Shown: positions 16,540 to 23,739 of the stretch, in pieces | How positions within the stretch are numbered: the first letter of the stretch is position 1 | How the letters are laid out: every line of letters starts with the position of its first letter | Translations under genes and position numbers: made by a program | Assembly: GCA_027485915.1 (NCBI GenBank) | Contig: JAIXQA010000010.1 | Span: forward strand, 39,497 to 103,496 | Reading direction: 5' to 3' | Source of the DNA: Alphaproteobacteria bacterium | GTDB taxonomy: Bacteria > Pseudomonadota > Alphaproteobacteria > Caulobacterales > Aquidulcibacteraceae | DNA: 64,000 nucleotides | Notes under the pieces: generated by a model | The model's database searches: none | Seen by the model: the letters and a program-made list of their open reading frames with translations, nothing else | Told to the model about the DNA's origin: nothing

Positions 16540-16641
16540 GCGACGCGTATCCTCATACCGACTGCGGTAGATGTGACATAGTCCAAGTCACAAGCTTCGG
16601 CAAAGGGTTAGGGGCGCTCGAGTGCAGTAAGGTGCCACCCG

Positions 16642-16679
16642 AAAAAGAAAAAGGCAGGTGGCCGATCGCGCACCTGCCC
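16642..16679 (-). terminator. Intrinsic terminator of ornithine decarboxylase
   Basis: On the minus strand GGCAGGTG (16678-16671), a 10-base loop, CACCTGCC (16660-16653), then TTTTTCTTTTTC. An 8-bp perfect stem with a long U-tract, 26 bases after the decarboxylase stop. It isolates that gene from sdhB. Confidence 0.85.
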
Positions 16680-16704
16680 AGTTCAATCGAAGACCCAGAA
16701 TATA

Positions 16705-17901
16705 TTAGGCTTTTGCGAACCGGCTGACACGCTCGGCGGCACGCGCTGGACGGGGGAACATCGAAGCATGCGGTGCATCTTCTGCGATGACATCCACGCT
16801 CTCACCATAGCCATTAAAGCGGGTGGCCATCGCAACGCCGTAAGCGCCTAACATGCCGATTTCGATCCAATCGCCTTCACCAATATCAGCTGGCAATCGG
16901 AAAGGCCCCTTAGCGGCATCCATGGAGTCACACGTCGGCCCATAGAAGCGGAAATCCGCCAACTTAGACTGTGCACCGCCTTCTGGACGGATCAAGGTAA
17001 CCGGATACACCCAATTGACGTGGGTCGCATCAAACAGATTCCCATACGACCCGTCGTTGATATAGAGTGCATCACCCTTACGCAGGTCCACCTTGACGAC
17101 AATCGAGGTTGCTTCGGCGACCAATGCGCGGCCTGGCTCAGCCCACAGCTTACAATTCATCGTCACCGGCATGGCATCAAAAACACGATGAATCTCATCC
17201 ACGAAGTTCTGCATCGGTGGTGGGTTCATGCCGGGATAAATGGAAGGGAAGCCACCGCCAACATCAACCACATCAATGGTCACACCAGCTTGGATGATGA
17301 GTTGCGAGACCTCGCGAAGCGCGGCGCGCCATGCGCTGGGGTTCATGCATTGGCTACCGACATGGAAGGAGACACCCAAATCTTCTTGGGTTGCAGCACG
17401 GGCTTGGCGCAACAAGGTTACGGCCTCCTCGCCCATGGCACCAAATTTGGCCTCCAACTTCAAGCTGGCATCCGCATTGCTAACGCGCAAGCGCACGACG
17501 AAGGTGAGATCTTTGGCTCCGCCGGTCTCATCAAGAATCTTCTGCAGCTCTTCCACGCTGTCTAACGCAAATATGCGGCAGTCAAACTCATGATAGGCGC
17601 GCGCAATCGCGGCACGACTTTTCACAGGATGCATGAAGGCCAAAGTTGCGCTTGGGAACATGTCCCGCACCAGTTTGCATTCATTGACCGAAGCCACGTC
17701 GAAATGACGCACGCCCTCGCGCCACAAGGCTTCGAGTACCCATGGTGAAGGGTTTGCTTTCACGGCGTAAAGAATATCGCCCTCGAACGAATCGAGGAAC
17801 CAACGTGCCGCCGCCCGAACAAGATGCGGACGGTTGACAGCCAAAGGCACATCCGGACGCAGCTTCACGACAGCGTCGTGCGCAGAATTGAAGTGATCCA
17901 T
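16705..17901 (-). CDS. Ornithine/lysine decarboxylase, fold type III (alanine-racemase fold)
   Basis: A 398-residue PLP enzyme that makes putrescine (or cadaverine) by decarboxylation, the entry step of polyamine synthesis. The PLP lysine is in ILYAVKANPSPW. Further landmarks are HFDVASVNECKLV, the glycine loop VDVGGGFPSIYPG, WAEPGRALVAEA, and the catalytic FYGPTCDSMD cysteine-aspartate from the partner subunit. The length suits eukaryotic-type ODC. AGGGGGG precedes the ATG by six bases. A long leader with a duplicated structured motif lies upstream, as expected for polyamine-controlled speF-type genes of alphaproteobacteria. Substrate preference between ornithine and lysine cannot be read with certainty. 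Confidence 0.92.
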   Translation of the reverse strand: MDHFNSAHDAVVKLRPDVPLAVNRPHLVRAAARWFLDSFEGDILYAVKANPSPWVLEALWREGVRHFDVASVNECKLVRDMFPSATLAFMHPVKSRAAIARAYHEFDCRIFALDSVEELQKILDETGGAKDLTFVVRLRVSNADASLKLEAKFGAMGEEAVTLLRQARAATQEDLGVSFHVGSQCMNPSAWRAALREVSQLIIQAGVTIDVVDVGGGFPSIYPGMNPPPMQNFVDEIHRVFDAMPVTMNCKLWAEPGRALVAEATSIVVKVDLRKGDALYINDGSYGNLFDATHVNWVYPVTLIRPEGGAQSKLADFRFYGPTCDSMDAAKGPFRLPADIGEGDWIEIGMLGAYGVAMATRFNGYGESVDVIAEDAPHASMFPRPARAAERVSRFAKA

Positions 17902-18175
17902 GCGGACCCCCCTATGATCTAAACCCAGGCCGGCGTTAGTCGGACATGCTAGGCAAAAATCGGAACCCCGATCCTTACCCGGATGTAAGTCAGGTCCGCC
18001 CTTGGAAGCTTACGCCGGAAGCGGGGATGGAAGCCGCTGCCGTGTGGCCTGGGCCCGAGGGGGCGTTAGTGGACTGGATGCTGTTTCCAGGTCCGCCGGA
18101 AGAAGCGCGTATAAGGCTATTTTTCCGTGGCGCAATCGTTTTTTTCACCCAAAAAAGCAGCGCGCAAAAAACTGT
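17902..18175 (-). ncRNA. Candidate speF-type leader RNA with duplicated motif
   Basis: The 5' region of the decarboxylase gene has no credible ORF but contains two copies of one motif on the minus strand. Each begins GGCGGACCTG and ends ACTAACGCC: the upstream copy spans 18097-18062 (36 bases), the downstream copy 18000-17932 (69 bases). In each, GGCG pairs with CGCC. The short copy continues with CTGGA/TCCAG closing a 7-base loop; the long copy has GGAC/GTCC and an inner hairpin (ATCGG-GGTT-CCGAT). The conserved ACTAA stays unpaired in both. Alphaproteobacterial ornithine decarboxylase genes are known to carry a speF leader motif; matching this sequence to it is inference. The outer boundary is approximate. 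Confidence 0.6.
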
Positions 18176-18320
18176 TAAAAAAGTTATGTTATTCAGAAAT
18201 TTAGGAGTGTTTTTCTGCTGCGAATAATTCAGCCATTTGGGAAGGAAAGCGCAAAGCCATCCCCCAGTGTGAAATTAGGTCAGACTGACCGGAGCCTAAA
18301 TTTCCGTCGATGGACCAGTT

Positions 18321-18824
18321 TTAGACCTTAGTTTGCAGGTCCTTGCGACGCTCGTTGCCACCATAATTGGGATCGGGCCGGCGGCGTCGATCTGGACCAA
18401 AATAATTCTTACTCTTCACGAAATTGCGGGGCTTGTTCACAATTAAGGTCAAGCGCTCCATCAAGCTCTTCGCGGTGACCGGCTTCACCAAAAACTCATT
18501 CACACCGGCGTCCCGCGCAGCACTGACCCGGGAACGCTCGGAATGGCCTGTAATCATGATGATCGGCAGGAAAGGGTTCGGGCTATCGTCGCTTGTCCGG
18601 ATCATTTTGGTGAACTCAACACCATCAATCAAAGGCATTGCCAAATCGACGAGAAGCAAGTCAACCGAACTTGCCTTCATGTATTCAAAAGCTTCAACCG
18701 GGTCGGAGGCTTCTTTGATGTCATTGACACCTGCCGCGCGCAGCAACTCTTTCAGGATTCCACGCATATGCTGATTATCATCGACAATCAGTATGGTTAT
18801 GGGAATCGATGTGGATGCAGCCAA
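18321..18824 (-). CDS. Single-domain response regulator with GPDRRRR tail
   Basis: A 167-residue protein: receiver domain about 8-130 with D15-D16, phosphoacceptor D60 (LLVDLAMPLIDG), switch T92 (IMITGHS) and K114 (LVKPV), then a 35-residue basic tail with FGPDRRRR (142-149) and ERRKD. There is no DNA-binding domain. The tail motif recurs in the divergent CheY at 1284, so the two may share a partner. The neighbours (decarboxylase, peptidoglycan-binding protein) give no clue, and no histidine kinase is adjacent. Confidence 0.92.
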   Translation of the reverse strand: MAASTSIPITILIVDDNQHMRGILKELLRAAGVNDIKEASDPVEAFEYMKASSVDLLLVDLAMPLIDGVEFTKMIRTSDDSPNPFLPIIMITGHSERSRVSAARDAGVNEFLVKPVTAKSLMERLTLIVNKPRNFVKSKNYFGPDRRRRPDPNYGGNERRKDLQTKV

Positions 18825-18951
18825 AGCACAAGTTCTCCAAGGTCGCGAAACTGATACCCGAAGAAATAATTAGCGCAAGAGTACGGGTTCAGATCAACTG
18901 AGAAGTATTCCAGCCATTTCACGCGGTACGCAATCTAAAAGGATCGATTGC

Positions 18952-19902
18952 TTAAATGCCGAGCGCCCGGGTCGTTTCGACCGTGAGACTACCACCACCT
19001 GGTAGACCTGTTGCTTGCTGGAAAGCTGCAAGGGCTTGCTTAGTCTTTGGCCCGATAATGCCATCAATCGGGCCATGATACAGCTTGCGGGCGGCAAGGG
19101 CGCGCTGAACAGCTTGGATCGATTGCTTGCCCTCTGGTGTGTCAACACACACAACGGCTATCCACTCATAACGCTCTGGCGTGACTTCTACGTCGCGCTG
19201 CATGGTACCTGTCCGCGGCTCAACCTTGGTACGGATCTCACGGGCTGGCTCAACCAAAGTATCAATCTTGAGATCTTTTGTTTCTGCCTGAACCATAACT
19301 TCGCGTACAGAAGGCGGTGTTACGAGATGACGACGCACGATCGTCTCTTCGACTGCGGGTATAGTTTCACGCGTCACTTGAGCCGGCGTGATCTGAACTT
19401 CACGCTGCATGACAGCGGTCTTGGCTGGTTCCTCGACCAGACAAAAAACTTCGCCCGTGGCCGCATCAATGCGGCGCACATTTGAGCCCTTGCTACCGGG
19501 ACGCCAAACCAGTCGTGGCTCGCGGATCACCACTGTTACGGGACGGGTTCCAATCACGGCCGGGGAAGCACGCAAGCGCTCATGGGCAGGACGAACAACG
19601 ATCTTTTGCTGTTCAGTCCGGAAGGTGGGTGGGGTAACGACATAATCCTTGTAGGCGTCACTCAATTGGAACGTCTTGACTTCGGATTTGAACACCGGAT
19701 CGCGCACTTGCACACTTTCATGCGCATCACGAATAACGACAGACATCGCTTCGTTCCGATAGGTTGCAGGAACTAGAACGCGCGCGAAGCATTGTCCGGC
19801 CTTTGCTTGGGCGGGCAATTGCAAATCCATCGGCTGTTGTGCCGATGCAAGGGCTGGGACCAGCAAGCATGCCGATGCAGACCAAAGGGCGATGCGTTTC
19901 AT
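18952..19902 (-). CDS. Secreted peptidoglycan-binding-domain protein
   Basis: A 316-residue protein with a signal peptide (MKRIALWSASACLLVPALASA-Q), a long middle region built of degenerate repeats (patterns like YVVTPPTFRTEQQKIVVRPA and RHLVTPPSVREVMVQAETK), and a C-terminal PG_binding_1 domain (about 263-316: LYHGPIDGIIGPKTKQALAAF). The start at 19902 gives a normal signal peptide; an upstream extension does not. It probably binds the cell wall in the periplasm. No catalytic site is visible. It is a single gene. Confidence 0.82.
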   Translation of the reverse strand: MKRIALWSASACLLVPALASAQQPMDLQLPAQAKAGQCFARVLVPATYRNEAMSVVIRDAHESVQVRDPVFKSEVKTFQLSDAYKDYVVTPPTFRTEQQKIVVRPAHERLRASPAVIGTRPVTVVIREPRLVWRPGSKGSNVRRIDAATGEVFCLVEEPAKTAVMQREVQITPAQVTRETIPAVEETIVRRHLVTPPSVREVMVQAETKDLKIDTLVEPAREIRTKVEPRTGTMQRDVEVTPERYEWIAVVCVDTPEGKQSIQAVQRALAARKLYHGPIDGIIGPKTKQALAAFQQATGLPGGGSLTVETTRALGI

Positions 19903-20224
19903 TGATGCGACCTTACAAACAAGACTTGGTGCGATTATGCAGATATTCACGCGGTGGTTACCATGAGCAGAAAGTCACTTTGAACGTATAAAGTCAATAA
20001 AAATCATGTATATACATGATAATGGTGTAATATTTGCTTAGATCTTCCCTTTAATGGAGAAGTTAGCACCTAAACAAGACAAATGATCTAATTCGAAGAC
20101 CTCATGGAAATCAGCCAAACGGGTGCTGACCATAAAGGCTGCGATTCTGCGCTCAATCCGCTGCTTCGCTTGAACCGCATGCACAAAAGCGCCTAAGCTT
20201 AGCTGGCAAAAGAAGGCTGAAAAA
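19903..20224. other. Intergenic region with an 18-bp perfect palindrome
   Basis: 322 bases between two divergent genes, AT-rich in the first half. It contains ATCATGTATATACATGAT at 20003-20020, perfectly self-complementary over 18 bp, about 100 bases upstream of the secreted-protein start and 205 bases before the HAD gene. Short frames on both strands (for example ATG 20104 plus) have no ribosome site. I see no other feature here. Confidence 0.5.
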
Positions 20225-20872
20225 ATGGTTGGAGCGGCTGCAGTGATTTGGGACTTTGGTGGGGTTTTAACCTCCTCGCCGTTTGAAGCCTTCGCCCGGT
20301 ATGAGCGGCAAAATGGTTTGCCTGAAAATTTCATTCGCCAAGTCAACAGCGTAAACCCAGATACCAATGCTTGGGCGCTGTTTGAGCGGGCCGAAATTGA
20401 TGCCGCAACATTTGACGCTTTGTTCACCACAGAAAGCCTTGCGTTGGGCCATAAAGTAGCCGGGCGAGACGTGCTGGCCTTGCTGGCAGGTGAATTACGA
20501 CCTCGCGCAATTGCCGCGCTCAAGTCGCTTAAAGGCACCTATCGCTTGGGCTGCATTACCAATAATGTGCCCGTTGGCCATGGTGCAGGGATGGCTGGAA
20601 CAAAGGAAAAGGCCCAAGCCGTCGGCGAAGTCATGGCCATTTTCGACCATGTGATTGAGAGCTCCAAAGTTGGAATCCGAAAGCCAGACCCCCGCATCTA
20701 CCAGATGATGTGCGAAGCGCTTGAGGTAGAACCCTCGGCTTGTATCTATCTTGACGATTTGGGGATCAATCTAAAGCCCGCCGCAGCCATAGGAATGGCG
20801 ACCATTAAGGTAACTTCAGAAGCGCAATTACTCGAAGAGCTGGGCGGTCTTTTGGGCCGCGCTTTGATTTAG
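20225..20872 (+). CDS. HAD-superfamily hydrolase (sEH-N phosphatase-like)
   Basis: A 215-residue HAD subfamily IA protein. Motif I is VIWDFGGVLTSSPF (nucleophile Asp, with Gly at the usual acid position as in haloacid/sEH-N-like members). Motif II is GCITNN, motif III is SSKVGIRKPDPRIY, and motif IV is IYLDDLGINLKPA. A helical cap lies between. It resembles the phosphatase half of soluble epoxide hydrolase and the ACAD10/11-type HAD domains; the substrate is unknown. The gene overlaps the convergent radical SAM gene by four bases at the stop codons. Confidence 0.88.
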   Translation: MVGAAAVIWDFGGVLTSSPFEAFARYERQNGLPENFIRQVNSVNPDTNAWALFERAEIDAATFDALFTTESLALGHKVAGRDVLALLAGELRPRAIAALKSLKGTYRLGCITNNVPVGHGAGMAGTKEKAQAVGEVMAIFDHVIESSKVGIRKPDPRIYQMMCEALEVEPSACIYLDDLGINLKPAAAIGMATIKVTSEAQLLEELGGLLGRALI

Positions 20873-21810
20873 GCCGAACAAGAGCCACCACCCAACACGC
20901 AGAATTTTGCGCAATGGGGATGGTTCAAGCGTACGTGTCCAAGGCTTCCTGCCAAGGTCTCACCTAATTCGAACGCGGGCTCATAAGGCAGGAGGGTACA
21001 GGGCAGAACTACCGGTGCCGCCCCGCCCTTGCGTTTGACGATCATGCGAGAGCTCGCACACATCAGGCCTTTCGGATCGACCCCCAATATTCCCCAACAG
21101 GAAGGGGTAATCTCTGGTACATCGACTCGTGCATCCATTTCGGGAAAAAGAACCAGGGACAAAGGCGTCTCGACGTCAATCGGCCACTTGCGCTCTGCCA
21201 CCAAAGTTCGAAAGCCCGCTTGGCTGGCGTCATGGCTTTCACCCCACAAAGTACGCCCGGCGATGGCGAGTTTTGCGCCGTGGGCCGCTAGCCAATCAAG
21301 ACCCTGACACGTCTCTTCAAAACCACCCTCGCCCCGCTCCTGATCATGAAAGCTCGCGCTCCAATGGTCGAGGCTGACGCGAAAGGTCAATTGATCGCCA
21401 AACCGCGCAATGAGTCCCTTGATACCCTCCTGCACACGCGGCCGCATCATGGGTCGCATGGCGTTGGTCAACAGGAGAACAGGATGCCCACGATCTAAAG
21501 ATAGCGTCAGAATTTCGATGATGTCTGGATTGAGGAAGGGCTCACCGCCCGTGAAGCCAATCTCGACAGGCCCGGGCTGTATGGCTGCCAGCTCATCGAG
21601 AAAGGGCACCACGTCATCAGGTGTTAAATAGACCAATCGGTCGTTCGTGGGCGAGCTTTCGATATAGCAATTGAGGCAGGTGATATTGCACAAAGTGCCG
21701 GTGTTGAACCAAAGCGTCTGAAAGCCATCAAAGGCTACGAATGCGCGTTCCTCCCCTTTCGCTGTGCGCAATGGATCTTGGAATTTCAAAGAGGATAGCG
21801 TGGCTTGCAT
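20869..21810 (-). CDS. Radical SAM protein with C-terminal cysteine cluster
   Basis: A 313-residue enzyme. The radical SAM [4Fe-4S] motif is CNITCLNC, with FTGGEPFLNPDI for SAM binding. A C-terminal set of cysteines (SCWG, MCASSRM, PCTLLPY, HCAKFCVLGGGSC) resembles an auxiliary cluster of SPASM-like type. The substrate is unknown; SPASM proteins usually modify peptides, but no small peptide gene is visible beside it. The start is set at ATG 21810; a TTG at 21840 would extend it into a 27-bp inverted repeat. It shares four bases with the convergent HAD gene. Confidence 0.85.
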   Translation of the reverse strand: MQATLSSLKFQDPLRTAKGEERAFVAFDGFQTLWFNTGTLCNITCLNCYIESSPTNDRLVYLTPDDVVPFLDELAAIQPGPVEIGFTGGEPFLNPDIIEILTLSLDRGHPVLLLTNAMRPMMRPRVQEGIKGLIARFGDQLTFRVSLDHWSASFHDQERGEGGFEETCQGLDWLAAHGAKLAIAGRTLWGESHDASQAGFRTLVAERKWPIDVETPLSLVLFPEMDARVDVPEITPSCWGILGVDPKGLMCASSRMIVKRKGGAAPVVLPCTLLPYEPAFELGETLAGSLGHVRLNHPHCAKFCVLGGGSCSA

Positions 21811-21833
21811 AAAAACATCCGTCGTCTCAGCAG

Positions 21834-21860
21834 GTTCCAACCTATGACATAGGTTGGAAC
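21834..21860. promoter_or_regulatory. 27-bp perfect inverted repeat upstream of the radical SAM gene
   Basis: GTTCCAACCTAT (21834-21845), spacer GAC, ATAGGTTGGAAC (21849-21860). The 12-bp arms are perfectly complementary. It lies 24 bases upstream of the radical SAM ATG and 30 bases after the gamma-glutamyltransferase stop. Without a U-tract it is not a classical terminator; an operator overlapping the promoter, or an RNA hairpin, is more likely. Confidence 0.6.
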
Positions 21861-21890
21861 AATCAAGCTATCCCTTGGCGAGTGTCCAGT

Positions 21891-23633
21891 TCAGCGGCGG
21901 GCTTTGACAGGGACTGCTAAGGCACCTGGGCGACGGGGATCTGCCGCTCCAAGGTAAAGGCCATTCTCAATCATGATAGATTGAGCACTCCCCATTGTCT
22001 CGTCTGATGTTACCTTATGGCCCATACGCTCGAGGATCGCGACTGTGTCAGGGTTGAAGTTTGGCTCCACCCGCAGCGTATCGGTCCAACCCTGATAGAT
22101 GCGCGGCTGGTGGGTTGCCTCATCAATGTTAAGCTTGAAATCAATCACATTCACGATGAGCTGCGTAACCGTGGTGATGATGGTGCTGCCACCAGGCGTG
22201 CCCACTACCAGCCAAGGCTTACCGTCCTTATAGGCGATGGTCGGCATCATGGTCGACAACATGCGCTTGCCCGGAGCCATCGCATTAAGTGGGGGTGCCG
22301 TGCCATTCTTTTGGGCTTCAAACGCGCCTTCATGGTCAAAATTATTCATCTGATTATTGAGAAGGATGCCAGTCCCCTCAATCATCACACCGGACCCAAA
22401 GTCCGCACCCAAAGTATAGGTCGTACTGACAACATTGCCTTCAGGATCAGCAACTGAATAATGCGTGGTGGATGGGCTTTCAAAGCGCAGTGGATCACCC
22501 ACGGTCAGTTTTTTTACTTCGGCGGCTTTGTTCAAATCAATGCTTTTGGCCCGCTCTTGGCCATAGGCTTTTGAAATAAAGCCCTGCACGGGGGCTTTAA
22601 CAAAGTCAGTGTCGCCTAAAACTTCTGTACGATCGATATAAGCCCGTTTCATGGCCTCAGTCATGATATGCAAGGATTGCGCAGAACCAGCACGCGTCGC
22701 TGCAATATCGAAATTCTCAAGCATATTGAGGATATTCAGCATGGTAGCACCACCAGCGCTCGCAGGCGGTGCGGTGACAATCTCGACACCGCGATAGCTT
22801 CCACGCAGGGGCTGCCGCTCCATCGGGCGATACGCTGCTAAGTCGGCCTCCGTGATCAGGCCATTGTGTCGGGCCATGTCCGCCGCAAATTTTTGAGCTA
22901 CAGGACCTTTGTAGAAGCCATCCGCACCACGCTGGGCGATTTGGGTCAAGGTCCAAGCTAAATCTGGCTGCTTAAGGACCTCGCCAGCCCGATAGAGACT
23001 GCCATCTGGCTTATAAAAGGTACGTTTACCCGCCTCACTGGTAGAGAGGCGTTCTTTTGCCCATTCAAAGACAAAGGCCTCGTCCGGCGTAATCACGATG
23101 CCGTCGCGTGCCAAGGCAATGGCCGGTGCCACAACTTGCGCCCATGGAAGTTTTCCATGTTTTTGATGGGCTAGATAGAGGCCCGCGACCGTACCGGGTA
23201 CAGAAGGTGCTAAATAACCTCGGCCGGCGATTGGACTCTCCTTGCCGGCATTATCGATAAACATGGCCAAGGTGGCCGCCTTTGGCGCGATAGAGCGGAA
23301 GTCAATAAAGTCCTGTTTGCCAGTGGCTTGATCGTGGATCAGCATAAAGCCATCGCCGCCAATATTGCCGGCACGCGGCAAAGTTACGGCGAGCGCAAAG
23401 CCAATTGCCACCGCTGCATCCACCGCATTACCGCCCTTGGCAATGATGTCAGCCCCGACCTTAGAGGCAGTTGCATTTTGCGTAACGACCATGCCAGCCT
23501 GACCCACAACAGGGGAATGGATGCTGGGATATTCCAGAAGTTGTTTGCGCTGGGCTTGGACGGGGGTGAACACCAGCGACGCCGAAACAAGCGCCCCCAC
23601 GACCAATCGCATTAGGTGAGATGTTTGCTTCAT
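21891..23633 (-). CDS. ggt: Gamma-glutamyltransferase
   Basis: A 580-residue periplasmic Ntn-hydrolase that cleaves or transfers the gamma-glutamyl group of glutathione. It has a signal peptide (LMRLVVGALVSASLVFTPVQA-Q), then GMVVTQNATASKVGADIIAKGGNAVDAAVA and IGGDGFMLIH. The autoprocessing nucleophile Thr is in STTHYSVADPEGNVVS, which starts the small subunit, followed by the TPGGSTIITT loop. The length is normal, so a precursor of two subunits is expected. It allows use of glutathione as a nitrogen and sulfur source. No operon partner. Confidence 0.95.
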   Translation of the reverse strand: MKQTSHLMRLVVGALVSASLVFTPVQAQRKQLLEYPSIHSPVVGQAGMVVTQNATASKVGADIIAKGGNAVDAAVAIGFALAVTLPRAGNIGGDGFMLIHDQATGKQDFIDFRSIAPKAATLAMFIDNAGKESPIAGRGYLAPSVPGTVAGLYLAHQKHGKLPWAQVVAPAIALARDGIVITPDEAFVFEWAKERLSTSEAGKRTFYKPDGSLYRAGEVLKQPDLAWTLTQIAQRGADGFYKGPVAQKFAADMARHNGLITEADLAAYRPMERQPLRGSYRGVEIVTAPPASAGGATMLNILNMLENFDIAATRAGSAQSLHIMTEAMKRAYIDRTEVLGDTDFVKAPVQGFISKAYGQERAKSIDLNKAAEVKKLTVGDPLRFESPSTTHYSVADPEGNVVSTTYTLGADFGSGVMIEGTGILLNNQMNNFDHEGAFEAQKNGTAPPLNAMAPGKRMLSTMMPTIAYKDGKPWLVVGTPGGSTIITTVTQLIVNVIDFKLNIDEATHQPRIYQGWTDTLRVEPNFNPDTVAILERMGHKVTSDETMGSAQSIMIENGLYLGAADPRRPGALAVPVKARR

Positions 23634-23739
23634 CGCCGGTTCTTTCCCGCTAGAATTTGATTGCCCCGTGCACCGAACTCATCCGCGCCTCTTTCAAGCT
23701 CTAAACCTGAAAGAGGCAGCCGATGAGATAAGCTGATCC

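Noticed and set aside
17946..18227. 93-codon plus-strand frame upstream of the decarboxylase
   Set aside because: It runs through the duplicated leader motif on the opposite strand and has no ribosome site or recognisable protein.
20104..20196. 30-codon plus-strand frame before the HAD gene
   Set aside because: It has no ribosome site and no sign of conservation.
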